DNA of 64,000 bases from Streptomyces spiralis (GTDB taxonomy: Bacteria > Actinomycetota > Actinomycetes > Streptomycetales > Streptomycetaceae): contig NZ_BNBC01000041.1 of assembly GCF_014654675.1 (NCBI RefSeq), positions 21,237 to 85,236 on the forward strand, written 5' to 3'. Below are positions 24,022 to 31,283 of the stretch, one piece after another. Position 1 is the stretch's first letter, and every line of letters begins with the position of its first letter. The notes under the pieces were generated by a model. The model was not told the origin of the DNA, did no database searches, and saw only the letters and a program-made list of their open reading frames with translations. Both the position numbers and the translations under genes were made by a program.

Positions 24022-24120
24022 AGCACTCGCGGGAGCCCGGACGCACCGGGCTGAGAGGGAGGCTGGCGGCCTCCGACCGTACGAACCTGATCCGGGTCAT
24101 GCCGGCGAAGGGAGGGGCTG
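24022..24120 (+). ncRNA. TPP riboswitch (thi box)
   Basis: The conserved core is clear: GGGCTGAGAGGGAGGC at 24048-24063, GACCGTACGAACCTGATCCG at 24077-24096, and GGTCATGCCGGCGAAGGGAG just after. The pyrimidine-sensing CTGAGA and the pyrophosphate-sensing ACCTGATC...GCCGGCG...GGGA parts are both present. The 3' end of the aptamer (GAAGGGAGGGG) lies a few bases before the thiO ATG and supplies its Shine-Dalgarno sequence. Control by occlusion of translation initiation is therefore likely. It would switch off thiazole synthesis when thiamine pyrophosphate is abundant. Confidence 0.95.
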
Positions 24121-24127
24121 GACGCCC

Positions 24128-25291
24128 ATGTCGTTGCCACGTACGTCAGACGTCCTCGTCATCGGGGGCGGGATCATCGGACTCGTGACGGCCTGGCGGG
24201 CCGTGCAGCGCGGGTTCGCCACGGCCGTGGTGGACCCCGACCCGGGCGGCGGGGCCGCGCAGGTGGCGGCCGGGATGCTGGCCGCCGTCACGGAGCTGCA
24301 CTACGGCGAGCAGACCCTGCTCGGGCTGAACCTCGCCTCGGCGCGCCGCTACCCGGACTTCGCGGCCGAGCTGACCGAGCTGACCGGCCACGACCTCGGC
24401 TACCGCCGCTGCGGCACGCTCGCCGTGGCGCTGGACGCCGACGACCGTGCCCACCTGCGGGAACTGCACGACCTCCAGCGCGCCTCGGGCCTGGAGTCGG
24501 AGTGGCTGTCCGGGCGGGAGTGCCGGCGCCTGGAGCCGATGCTCGCGCCGGGCGTGCGCGGCGGGCTCCGGGTGGACGGCGACCACCAGATCGACCCACG
24601 GCGGCTCGCCGCCGCCCTGGTGGCCGCGTGCGAGCGGGCCGGGGTGGTCCTCCACCGCGCGTGGGCCGAGCGGCTCACCGTGCGCGGGGGCCGGGCCGCG
24701 GGCTGTGTGCTGCGCGACGGCACGGAGCTCGGCGCGGGACAGGTGGTGCTCGCCGCGGGCAGCCGCAGCGGGCAGCTGGCCGGGGTGCCGGACGAGGTGC
24801 TGCCACCGGTGCGGCCGGTCAAGGGGCAGGTGCTGCGGCTGACCGTGCCGAAGCGGTACGCGCCGTTCCTGAGCCGCACGGTGCGGGCCATGGTGCGCGG
24901 CAGCCACGTCTACCTGGTGCCGCGGGTCAGCGGCGAGCTGGTCGTCGGCGCCACCAGCGAGGAGCTGGGCTGGGACACGACGGTGACGGCGGGCGGGGTG
25001 TACGAGCTGCTGCGCGACGCCCACGAACTGGTCCCCGGGATCACCGAGCTGCCGCTGACCGAGACCCGGGCCGGGCTGCGCCCCGGCTCACCCGACAACG
25101 CGCCGCTGCTCGGCCCGACCGAGCTGGACGGGCTGCTGCTGGCCACCGGCCACTACCGCAACGGCGTGCTGCTCACGCCGGTCACCGGTGACGCCATGGC
25201 GCACGTCCTGACCACCGGCGAACTCCCGGACGAGGCCCGTCCCTTCACTCCGCGGCGGTTCGCCGCCGCCCTCATGGAGCAGCCCGCATGA
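24128..25291 (+). CDS. thiO: Glycine oxidase ThiO
   Basis: ThiO oxidises glycine to dehydroglycine (iminoglycine) for the thiazole ring in organisms without ThiH. The 387-residue D-amino-acid-oxidase-fold enzyme begins with the FAD motif DVLVIGGGIIGLVTAWRAVQRG. It carries AQVAAGMLAA, the substrate-side motif VPRVSGELVVGATSEELGWD, and a C-terminal ETRAGLRPGSPDNAPLLGPTELDGLLLATGHYRNGVLLTP. The gene starts at the ATG 24128 directly after the TPP riboswitch. The stop overlaps thiS by ATGA. The operon order thiO-thiS-thiG matches that of other actinobacteria. Confidence 0.96.
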   Translation: MSLPRTSDVLVIGGGIIGLVTAWRAVQRGFATAVVDPDPGGGAAQVAAGMLAAVTELHYGEQTLLGLNLASARRYPDFAAELTELTGHDLGYRRCGTLAVALDADDRAHLRELHDLQRASGLESEWLSGRECRRLEPMLAPGVRGGLRVDGDHQIDPRRLAAALVAACERAGVVLHRAWAERLTVRGGRAAGCVLRDGTELGAGQVVLAAGSRSGQLAGVPDEVLPPVRPVKGQVLRLTVPKRYAPFLSRTVRAMVRGSHVYLVPRVSGELVVGATSEELGWDTTVTAGGVYELLRDAHELVPGITELPLTETRAGLRPGSPDNAPLLGPTELDGLLLATGHYRNGVLLTPVTGDAMAHVLTTGELPDEARPFTPRRFAAALMEQPA

Positions 25292-25488
25292 ACATCTCCG
25301 TCAACGGCGAGCCCCGCCGGTTCTCGCCCGGCACCGCTCTGGACACCGTCGTGCGAAGCCTGACCGCGGCGCCCTCCGGGGTGGCCGCCGCCCTCAACGA
25401 GACCGTCGTCCCGCGCGCGCAGTGGCCGTCCACCACCCTGAACGAGGGCGACCGCGTCGAAGTGCTGACCGCCGTACAGGGAGGCTGA
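25288..25488 (+). CDS. thiS: Sulfur carrier protein ThiS
   Basis: This 66-residue ubiquitin-like protein (MNISVNGEPRRFSPGTALDTVV...) ends in the diagnostic Gly-Gly (TAVQGG). The terminal glycine is adenylated and then thiocarboxylated to carry sulfur to ThiG. A ThiF-type activating enzyme is not in this window and must lie elsewhere. The start overlaps the thiO stop by 4 bp, and thiG begins 4 bp after the thiS stop, so the three are translated together. The length and start are typical. Confidence 0.96.
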   Translation: MNISVNGEPRRFSPGTALDTVVRSLTAAPSGVAAALNETVVPRAQWPSTTLNEGDRVEVLTAVQGG

Positions 25489-25491
25489 CCC

Positions 25492-26286
25492 ATGGCCGAC
25501 GATCCCCTTGTCCTCGGTGACACGTCCTTCACGTCCCGGCTGATCATGGGCACGGGTGGCGCCCCCAGCCTGGACGTGCTGGAGCGGGCCCTGGTGGCGT
25601 CCGGCACGGAACTGACCACCGTCGCCATGCGCCGGGTGGACCCCTCGGTGCACGGCTCCGTGCTGTCGGTGCTGGAGAAGCTGGGCATCCGGGTGCTGCC
25701 CAACACGGCGGGCTGCTTCACGGCGGGCGAGGCGGTGCTCACGGCCCGTCTCGCGCGCGAGGCGCTGGGCACCGACCTGATCAAGCTGGAGGTCATCGCC
25801 GACGAGCGGACGCTGCTGCCGGACCCGATCGAACTGCTGGACGCGGCGGAGACGCTGGTCGACGACGGCTTCACGGTGCTGCCGTACACCAACGACGACC
25901 CGGTGCTGGCGCGCAAGCTCGAGGACGTGGGCTGTGCGGCGATCATGCCGCTGGGCTCGCCGATCGGGTCCGGGCTGGGCATCCGCAACCCGCACAACTT
26001 CCAGCTGATCGTCGAGCACGCGCGCGTGCCGGTGATCCTGGACGCGGGCGCCGGCACGGCCTCGGACGTGGCGCTGGCCATGGAGCTGGGGTGTGCGGGA
26101 GTGATGCTCGCCTCGGCGGTGACGCGGGCGCAGGAGCCGGCGGTGATGGCCGAGGCGATGCGGCATGCGGTGGCGGCGGGGCGGATGGCGCGGCTGGCGG
26201 GGCGGATCCCCAAGCGGCACTTCGCCGAGGCGTCGTCTCCTGCGGAGGGCTTGGCCGTGCTGGATCCGGAGCGTCCGGCCTTCTAG
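25492..26286 (+). CDS. thiG: Thiazole synthase ThiG
   Basis: ThiG assembles the thiazole phosphate from deoxyxylulose 5-phosphate, dehydroglycine and ThiS thiocarboxylate. The 264-residue barrel shows the conserved SRLIMGTGGAPSLDVLERALVASGTELTTVAMRRVD. It then has LPNTAGCFTAGEAVLTARLAREALGTDLIKLEVIAD with the Schiff-base lysine, MPLGSPIGSGLGIRNPHN, and VILDAGAGTASDVALAMELGCAGVM. All are intact. It is the last gene of the TPP-regulated operon. No thiC or thiD is nearby. Confidence 0.97.
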   Translation: MADDPLVLGDTSFTSRLIMGTGGAPSLDVLERALVASGTELTTVAMRRVDPSVHGSVLSVLEKLGIRVLPNTAGCFTAGEAVLTARLAREALGTDLIKLEVIADERTLLPDPIELLDAAETLVDDGFTVLPYTNDDPVLARKLEDVGCAAIMPLGSPIGSGLGIRNPHNFQLIVEHARVPVILDAGAGTASDVALAMELGCAGVMLASAVTRAQEPAVMAEAMRHAVAAGRMARLAGRIPKRHFAEASSPAEGLAVLDPERPAF

Positions 26287-26334
26287 TTCCGTGGTGCCCG
26301 GGTTGCGGTGCGGGGTTCGCTCGCCGCGCGTGCG

Positions 26335-26420
26335 GGGTGCCTCCCCAGAGGGGGTGCCCCCAGCGCCCACCCGTGCCGCCCGGGGGCACCTCCCAGGCGT
26401 CAAGCACTGGGGGAGGCACG
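26335..26420. repeat. GC-rich intergenic palindromic repeat, possibly the thi operon terminator
   Basis: The stretch contains GTGCCTCCCC...GGGGGTGCCCCC on the left and GGGGGCACC...CTGGGGGAGGCAC on the right. The outer arms (GTGCCTCCCC against GGGGGAGGCAC) and inner arms (GGTGCCCCC against GGGGGCACC) both pair, giving a long two-part hairpin. I remember very similar sequences in intergenic DNA of many Streptomyces genomes. Lying about 50 bp after thiG, it may serve as terminator. Confidence 0.65.
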
Positions 26421-26512
26421 ACTGCCCGCAGGCTTGTGTGTAGCGCGTCACAGGTCGGCTGCAGTCGGGCTGTGGAGTGCGACTGGAAGAGGTTCGTGTC
26501 CGTCGTGGCTCG

Positions 26513-26518
26513 TACACT
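26513..26518 (+). promoter_or_regulatory. -10 element for a probably leaderless kinase transcript
   Basis: TACACT ends 7 nt before the kinase GTG at 26526, so transcription would begin at or next to the start codon. No Shine-Dalgarno sequence precedes the GTG. The -35 is not clear. Confidence 0.5.
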
Positions 26519-26525
26519 CGCCTGC

Positions 26526-28460
26526 GTGGATACGACCCTTCAGGACCCATTGGTCGGGCAGGTGCTCGACGGCCGTTATCGCGTCGACGCGCGGATCGCC
26601 GTCGGCGGGATGGCCACGGTCTACCGGGGCCTGGACACCCGCCTGGACCGCGTCCTCGCGCTGAAGGTGATGCACCCCTCGCTCGCGGCCGACGGCTCCT
26701 TCGTCGAGCGGTTCATCCGGGAGGCCAAGTCGGTGGCCCGCCTGGACCACCCCAACGTCGTGCAGGTCTTCGACCAGGGCACCGACGGGTCGTACGTCTA
26801 CCTCGCCATGGAGTACGTCTCCGGCTGCACCCTGCGCGACGTGCTGCGCGAGCGCGGGGCGCTGCAGCCGCGCGCCGCCCTGGACATCCTGGAGCCGGTG
26901 CTCGCCGCCCTCGGCGCCGCGCACCGCGCCGGGTTCGTGCACCGCGACATGAAGCCGGAGAACGTCCTGATAGGGGACGACGGCCGGGTCAAGGTCGCCG
27001 ACTTCGGTCTGGTGCGGGCCGTGGACACGGTGACGAACACCACCGGCGCGGTCCTCGGCACCGTCTCCTACCTCGCCCCCGAGCAGATCGAGCAGGGCAC
27101 CGCCGACCCCCGGGTCGATGTGTACGCGTGCGGGGTCGTGCTCTACGAGATGCTGACCGGTGGCAAGCCCCATCAGGGGGAGAGCCCCGCCCAGGTGCTC
27201 TACCAGCACCTCCACGAGGACGTGCCCGCCCCGTCGGCCGCCGTGCCGGGGCTGGCGTACGAGCTGGACGAGCTCGTCGCGACGGCCACCGCCCGCAACC
27301 CGGAGGTACGGCCGCACGACGCGGTGGCGCTGCTGGCGCGGGCCCGCGAGACCCGCGCGGCGCTCGGCGCGGAGCAGCTGGACGCGGTGCCGCCGCAGGC
27401 GCTCTCCGAGGACCACGACAACGCCGACGATCGTACGAGCGTCATACCCCGGGCGCTGACAGTGCCGCGCCCCCTGCCCGTGAACGAGGACGACGAGTCC
27501 TCCGCGGCCGAGGCGGCGTTCCACCGCACCAGCCGCCTGGAGACTCCCCCCGCGCCGCGGCGTCCGGCCCGCCGGCCCCGGCGCGTCCTGCTGACCGTGG
27601 TCGCCGCCGTCCTGCTGGTCCTCGGGGTCGGCGGCGGCGTGTGGTACATCAACTCGGGCCAGTTCACCAAGGTCCCGCCGCTGCTGGCGAAGACGGAGGC
27701 GCAGGCGCGGCAGCGGCTCGACGAGGCCGGTCTCGAGGTCAAGGACGTCAAGCACGCCTACAGCGACACGGTCGCACGGGGCACGGTCATCAGTACGGAC
27801 CCCGAGGCGGGCGCCCGGATCCGCAGCCACGACTCGGTGACGCTCACCGTCTCCGACGGCCCGGAGACGGTGAAGGTGCCCGCCCTGAAGGGGCGCCCGC
27901 TGGGTGAGGCGCAGGGCCTGCTGAGGAAGGCCGGGCTGGAGCCGGGCATGGTGAGCCGGGCGTTCAGCGAGGGCATTCCCAAGGGCTCGGTGATCAGCAC
28001 GGACCCCGGGGCGGGCACGGAGCGGCACGCCGGTTCGGCGATCGCGCTCGTGGTCAGCAAGGGCCGCCCGGTGGACGTGCCGGACGTCACCGGCGAGGAC
28101 CTGGACCAGGCGAGGTCCGACCTTCAGGACGCGGGTCTGAAGGTGACGGTCGCGCCGCAGCAGATCAACTCCGAGTACGACAAGGGGCAGGTCGCCGCGC
28201 AGACCCCGGCGGGCGGCGGCAAGGCCGCCGAGGGCGACACGGTCACGCTGACGCTGTCCAAGGGCCCGGAGATGGTCGAGGTCCCGGACGTGACCGGCGA
28301 CAGCGTCGACGACGCGAAGAGGACGCTGCAGGAGGCCGGCTTCAAGGTCGACGAGGACCGCGGGATCCTCGGGCTGTTCGGCGACACCGTCAAGAAGCAG
28401 TCGGTGGAGGGCGGCGAGCAGGCACCGAAGGGCTCGAAGATAACGATCACCATCAGGTGA
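26526..28460 (+). CDS. pkaF: PASTA-domain Ser/Thr protein kinase (PknB/PkaF type)
   Basis: This 644-residue membrane kinase has a cytoplasmic Hanks-type domain at residues 15-275. It shows the glycine loop (IAVGGMATVYRG), ATP-binding Lys47 (LALKVM), HRDMKPEN near 138-145, DFGLV near 159, GTVSYLAPEQIE and DVYACGVVLYEMLTG. A Pro/Arg-rich linker leads to one membrane helix at about 351-372. Four extracytoplasmic PASTA domains start near residues 378, 448, 516 and 584. PASTA domains bind peptidoglycan fragments or lipid II, so the kinase probably senses cell-wall state. I recall the S. coelicolor equivalent being named PkaF. No phosphatase gene is adjacent. The start is GTG 26526; a slightly longer N-terminus is possible. 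Confidence 0.95.
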   Translation: MDTTLQDPLVGQVLDGRYRVDARIAVGGMATVYRGLDTRLDRVLALKVMHPSLAADGSFVERFIREAKSVARLDHPNVVQVFDQGTDGSYVYLAMEYVSGCTLRDVLRERGALQPRAALDILEPVLAALGAAHRAGFVHRDMKPENVLIGDDGRVKVADFGLVRAVDTVTNTTGAVLGTVSYLAPEQIEQGTADPRVDVYACGVVLYEMLTGGKPHQGESPAQVLYQHLHEDVPAPSAAVPGLAYELDELVATATARNPEVRPHDAVALLARARETRAALGAEQLDAVPPQALSEDHDNADDRTSVIPRALTVPRPLPVNEDDESSAAEAAFHRTSRLETPPAPRRPARRPRRVLLTVVAAVLLVLGVGGGVWYINSGQFTKVPPLLAKTEAQARQRLDEAGLEVKDVKHAYSDTVARGTVISTDPEAGARIRSHDSVTLTVSDGPETVKVPALKGRPLGEAQGLLRKAGLEPGMVSRAFSEGIPKGSVISTDPGAGTERHAGSAIALVVSKGRPVDVPDVTGEDLDQARSDLQDAGLKVTVAPQQINSEYDKGQVAAQTPAGGGKAAEGDTVTLTLSKGPEMVEVPDVTGDSVDDAKRTLQEAGFKVDEDRGILGLFGDTVKKQSVEGGEQAPKGSKITITIR

Positions 28461-28466
28461 CGGCCG

Positions 28467-28482
28467 TCACCGCCGGCGGTGA
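28467..28482 (+). terminator. 16-bp palindrome after the kinase gene
   Basis: TCACCGCCGGCGGTGA is a perfect palindrome 6 bp after the kinase stop. As RNA it gives a stem with a tight loop. It may terminate or stabilise the message, or bind a protein. The evidence for termination is modest. Confidence 0.4.
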
Positions 28483-28543
28483 GGAGACCGGGATCACGGC
28501 GGCCCGTGGCCGGCGCCCGCCGGCCACGTGACACCCTGAACGG

Positions 28544-29452
28544 GTGAGCAGTGAGCACTCCCCCACTTCCCGCGCCCTTGCGGCCCTCCCGGGCCGCTCC
28601 CGCAACCCCGTGGGCAGCCATGTGCCCGTCGCGGGCGGCCTGAACTCCGTGGGCCTGTCCTACGCCCGTGAGCTGGGCGCCGAGACCGTGCAGGTCTTCG
28701 TCGCCAATCCGCGCGGCTGGGCCACGCCCGCGGGCAGTGCGCGGCAGGACGAGGAGTTCCGCGCGGCCTGCGCGGAGGAGTCGATACCGGCGTACGTCCA
28801 CGCTCCGTACCTGATCAACTTCGGCTCGCACACCGAGGCGACCGTGGAGCGGTCGGTGGCGTCGCTGCGGCATTCGCTGCGGCGCGGCCGGGAGATCGGC
28901 GCGCTGGGCGTCGTCGTGCACACGGGGAGCGCGACCGGCGGCCGGGAACGTGCCGTGGCGCTGAAGCAGGTGCGCGCGCACCTGCTGCCGCTGCTGGACG
29001 AGCTCACCCACGACGACGATCCGTACCTGCTCCTGGAGTCGACCGCGGGCCAGGGCGCCTCGCTCTGTTCCCGGACCTGGGACTTCGGGCCGTACTTCGA
29101 GGCGCTGGACAACCATCCGAGGCTGGGCGTGTGCCTGGACACCTGCCACGTCTTCGCCGCCGGGCACGACCTGACCGGCCCGAGCGGCATGCACCAGACC
29201 CTGGACCTGCTGGTGGACACGGTCGGCGCCGGCCGGCTGAAGCTGATCCACGCCAACGACTCCAAGGACGTGGTGGGCGCCCACAAGGACCGTCACGAGA
29301 ACATCGGCTCCGGCCACATCGGCGAGGACCCCTTCCGCGCCCTGCTGACCCACCCCGCCACCGAGGGCGTCCCCCTGATCATCGAAACCCCCGGTGGCAA
29401 GGAGGGCCACGCGGCGGACGTGGAACGGCTGAAGAAGCTCAGGGACGGCTGA
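28544..29452 (+). CDS. nfo: Endonuclease IV (deoxyribonuclease IV)
   Basis: This AP endonuclease of base-excision repair cuts 5' of abasic sites. The 302-residue TIM barrel has the Nfo features VGSHVPVAGGLNSVGLSYARELGAETVQVFVANPRGW, IPAYVHAPYLINFGS, GVVVHTGSATGG, LLLESTAGQGASLC, LGVCLDTCHVFAAGHD, LIHANDSKDVVGAHKDRHENIGSGHIG and LIIETPGG. These supply the His/Glu/Asp zinc ligands. The stop codon is formed inside a 20-bp tandem duplication at 29425-29464, so the C-terminus here may differ from relatives. The start is the GTG at 28544. Confidence 0.95.
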   Translation: MSSEHSPTSRALAALPGRSRNPVGSHVPVAGGLNSVGLSYARELGAETVQVFVANPRGWATPAGSARQDEEFRAACAEESIPAYVHAPYLINFGSHTEATVERSVASLRHSLRRGREIGALGVVVHTGSATGGRERAVALKQVRAHLLPLLDELTHDDDPYLLLESTAGQGASLCSRTWDFGPYFEALDNHPRLGVCLDTCHVFAAGHDLTGPSGMHQTLDLLVDTVGAGRLKLIHANDSKDVVGAHKDRHENIGSGHIGEDPFRALLTHPATEGVPLIIETPGGKEGHAADVERLKKLRDG

Positions 29453-29464
29453 AGAAGCTCAGGG
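29425..29464 (+). repeat. 20-bp tandem duplication at the nfo stop codon
   Basis: ACGGCTGAAGAAGCTCAGGG occurs twice without a gap (29425-29444 and 29445-29464). The first copy is read as CGG CTG AAG and the second as GGC TGA, because 20 is not a multiple of three. The nfo stop TGA (29450-29452) therefore lies in the second copy. With one copy the frame would stay open to about 29541. Confidence 0.85.
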
Positions 29465-29504
29465 ACGGTTGGGCGGTCGTTCGAGCGGCAGCCGGGCGGA
29501 GGAC

Positions 29505-30185
29505 CTACAGCTCGGGTCCGTCGCCCGGTTCCTCCTGGTAGGAGTAGCGCTGTTCCTTCCAGGGGTCGCCGACGTTGTGGTAGCCGCGTTCCTCCCAGAA
29601 GCCGCGGCGGTCGGCGGTCATGTACTCCACGCCGCGCACCCACTTGGGGCCCTTCCAGGCGTACAGGTGGGGGACGATCAGGCGGAGCGGGAAGCCGTGC
29701 TCGGCGGTGAGGAGCTCGCCGTCCTTGTGGGTGGCGAAGAGGGTGCGCTCGGAGCCGAAGTCGGCGAGGCGGAGGTTGGAGCTGAAGCCGTACTCGGCCC
29801 ACACCATCACATGGGTGACGTTCGGCGCGGGCGGTGCGAGGTCCAGGATCGTCCGGGCCGGGATGCCGCCCCATTCCGCGCCGAGCATGCTGTACTTCGT
29901 GACGCAGTGCAGGTCGGCCACCACGGTGGTGTACGGCAGGGCCGTGAACTCCTCGTGGGTCCAGCAGTGCTTCTCCCCGTCGGCGGTGGCGCCGAAGACC
30001 CGGAACTCCCAGCGCTCGGGCCGGAACTTGGGCACGGGCCCGTAGTGCGTGACCGGCCAGCCGCGCTGCAGCCGCTGCCCCGGCGGGAGCTCCGCCTGTG
30101 CCGCTCCCCCGAACGCCGCTCCGGACGCTCCTCTCGCACTCGCTCCAGACGCGTCCCCAGATGCGCGTTCCACCGGCTGACCCAT
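29505..30185 (-). CDS. Molybdopterin-dependent oxidoreductase (sulfite-oxidase / YedY-like)
   Basis: The 226-residue protein matches the molybdopterin-binding fold of the sulfite oxidase superfamily. The molybdenum ligand is the Cys in VVADLHCVTKYSMLGAEWGGI, near residue 94. NVTHVMVWAEYGFSSNLRLADF and the motif HGFPLRLIVPHLYAWKGPKWVRGVEYM follow. There is no obvious signal peptide or twin-arginine motif, so unlike E. coli YedY (MsrP) it appears cytoplasmic. The substrate is unknown. It is convergent with nfo and divergent from bfr. Confidence 0.88.
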   Translation of the reverse strand: MGQPVERASGDASGASARGASGAAFGGAAQAELPPGQRLQRGWPVTHYGPVPKFRPERWEFRVFGATADGEKHCWTHEEFTALPYTTVVADLHCVTKYSMLGAEWGGIPARTILDLAPPAPNVTHVMVWAEYGFSSNLRLADFGSERTLFATHKDGELLTAEHGFPLRLIVPHLYAWKGPKWVRGVEYMTADRRGFWEERGYHNVGDPWKEQRYSYQEEPGDGPEL

Positions 30186-30252
30186 GACTCCATCCTGACA
30201 GACCGGACGGGGTGCACATGACCAGCCCGGGGATGATTCGGGCAGCTCGCAC

Positions 30253-30266
30253 TAAGTGTGCACTTA
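30253..30266. promoter_or_regulatory. Inverted repeat between the divergent oxidoreductase and bfr genes
   Basis: TAAGTG-TG-CACTTA has two perfect 6-bp arms. It lies 86 bp upstream of bfr and 68 bp upstream of the molybdoenzyme start, in an unusually A+T-rich patch. It may be an operator for either gene. It does not match the DmdR iron-box consensus. Confidence 0.5.
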
Positions 30267-30338
30267 CTGGACGGCTCTGTATGCCGGTGCAATCATGCGG
30301 CGCTATCGGCCCAGACTCGTCCGGAAGGAGCCCGCAGC

Positions 30339-30857
30339 ATGCAAGGCGACCCCGAGGTCATCGAACTGCTCAACGAGCAGCTGACCGCCGAGCTCACCGC
30401 CATCAACCAGTACTTCCTGCATTCGAAGCTGCAGGACCACAAGGGGTGGTCGACGCTCGCCAAGTACACCCGGGACGAGTCCTTCGACGAGATGCGGCAC
30501 GCCGAGATCCTCACCGACCGCATCCTGCTGCTGGACGGTCTGCCCAACTACCAGCGGCTCTTCCATGTGCAGGTCGGGCAGACGGTGACGGAGATGTTCC
30601 GGGCCGACCGGCAGATCGAGGTCGAGGCCATCGACCGGCTGCGCCGGGGCGTCGACGTGATGCGCGACAAGGGCGACATCACGTCCGCGAACATCTTCGA
30701 GGCGATCCTCGCCGACGAGGAGCACCACATCGACTACCTGGACACCCAGCTGGAGCTGGTGGACAAGCTGGGCGAGGCCCTCTATCTGTCGACGGTGATC
30801 GAGCAGAGCCAGCCCGACCCCTCGGGCCCGGGCACGCACGGCTTCTCGGCGCACTAG
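30339..30857 (+). CDS. bfr: Bacterioferritin
   Basis: This is a 172-residue four-helix-bundle iron store. It begins MQGDPEVIELLNEQLTAELTAINQYFLHSKL, with the ferroxidase Glu in LTAELTAINQYF, and continues with ESFDEMRHAEILTDRILLLDGLPNYQ (Glu and His ligands). Met52 in FDEMRHAEIL matches the conserved haem-ligand position. The last ligands are in ILADEEHHIDYLDTQLELV. The start ATG at 30339 follows GGAAGGAG at 8 nt. The protein oxidises Fe2+ and stores Fe3+ in a 24-mer shell. Its partner ferredoxin gene bfd is convergent, 14 bp away at the 3' ends. Confidence 0.97.
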   Translation: MQGDPEVIELLNEQLTAELTAINQYFLHSKLQDHKGWSTLAKYTRDESFDEMRHAEILTDRILLLDGLPNYQRLFHVQVGQTVTEMFRADRQIEVEAIDRLRRGVDVMRDKGDITSANIFEAILADEEHHIDYLDTQLELVDKLGEALYLSTVIEQSQPDPSGPGTHGFSAH

Positions 30858-30871
30858 AGCGCCGGGCGACT

Positions 30872-31123
30872 CTAGGCCGCGTCGCCGAGTTCCGCCGCCG
30901 GAGCCGGCTGGGGCAGGCGGGGGAACGGCGAGGCTCCGCGGTCGGCCAGTTCCCGGCGCGGGCAGCTGCCCCGGCCGAGCAGCGCCTGGATACGCCGGAC
31001 GCAGCCACCGCAGTCCGTGCCCGCCTTGCAGGCGGAGGCGATCTGGCGGGGCGTGCACGCGCCGTTCTCCGCGTGCTGCTTGACCTGCTGCTCGGTGACG
31101 CCGAAGCAACTGCAGACGTACAC
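30872..31123 (-). CDS. bfd: Bacterioferritin-associated ferredoxin (2Fe-2S)
   Basis: This is an 83-residue BFD-like protein. The [2Fe-2S] site is formed by Cys4 and Cys6 (YVCSCFGVTE) with the pair in TDCGGCVRRIQ near residues 38-41. Helical ASACKAGTDCGGC is typical of the family. A Pro-rich C-terminal extension of about 30 residues is longer than in E. coli Bfd. The role is to reduce bacterioferritin so that iron can be released. An iron box lies 55 bp upstream, which fits induction under iron starvation. The GTG at 31123 has GGGAGGTGA upstream. Confidence 0.92.
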   Translation of the reverse strand: MYVCSCFGVTEQQVKQHAENGACTPRQIASACKAGTDCGGCVRRIQALLGRGSCPRRELADRGASPFPRLPQPAPAAELGDAA

Positions 31124-31177
31124 GCGCGGCTCACCTCCCGCCGGGATCGATCAGTGGTGCCGTCCCGACTTTCTCGG

Positions 31178-31196
31178 TGAGGCAAACCTAACCTTA
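31178..31196 (-). promoter_or_regulatory. Iron box (DmdR/IdeR/DtxR-type operator) upstream of bfd
   Basis: Read on the minus strand, TAAGGTTAGGTTTGCCTCA matches the 19-bp consensus TTAGGTTAGGCTAACCTAA at 14 positions by my count, including the GGTTAGG core. Iron-loaded DmdR1 is expected to repress bfd here. Confidence 0.8.
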
Positions 31197-31225
31197 CCCG
31201 CCACACCGGACGGGCAAAAGAGGAC

Positions 31226-31255
31226 GGGGCGCGGACCGTCTGTGATCCGCGCCCC
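31226..31255 (-). terminator. Terminator downstream of the DAHP synthase gene
   Basis: A perfect 10-bp stem (GGGGCGCGGA against TCCGCGCCCC) encloses a 10-nt loop 29 nt past the aroH stop. It also separates that gene from the bfd promoter. Confidence 0.75.
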
Positions 31256-31283
31256 ACTCATCGGTCGTCAGCGGGCGACCGCC

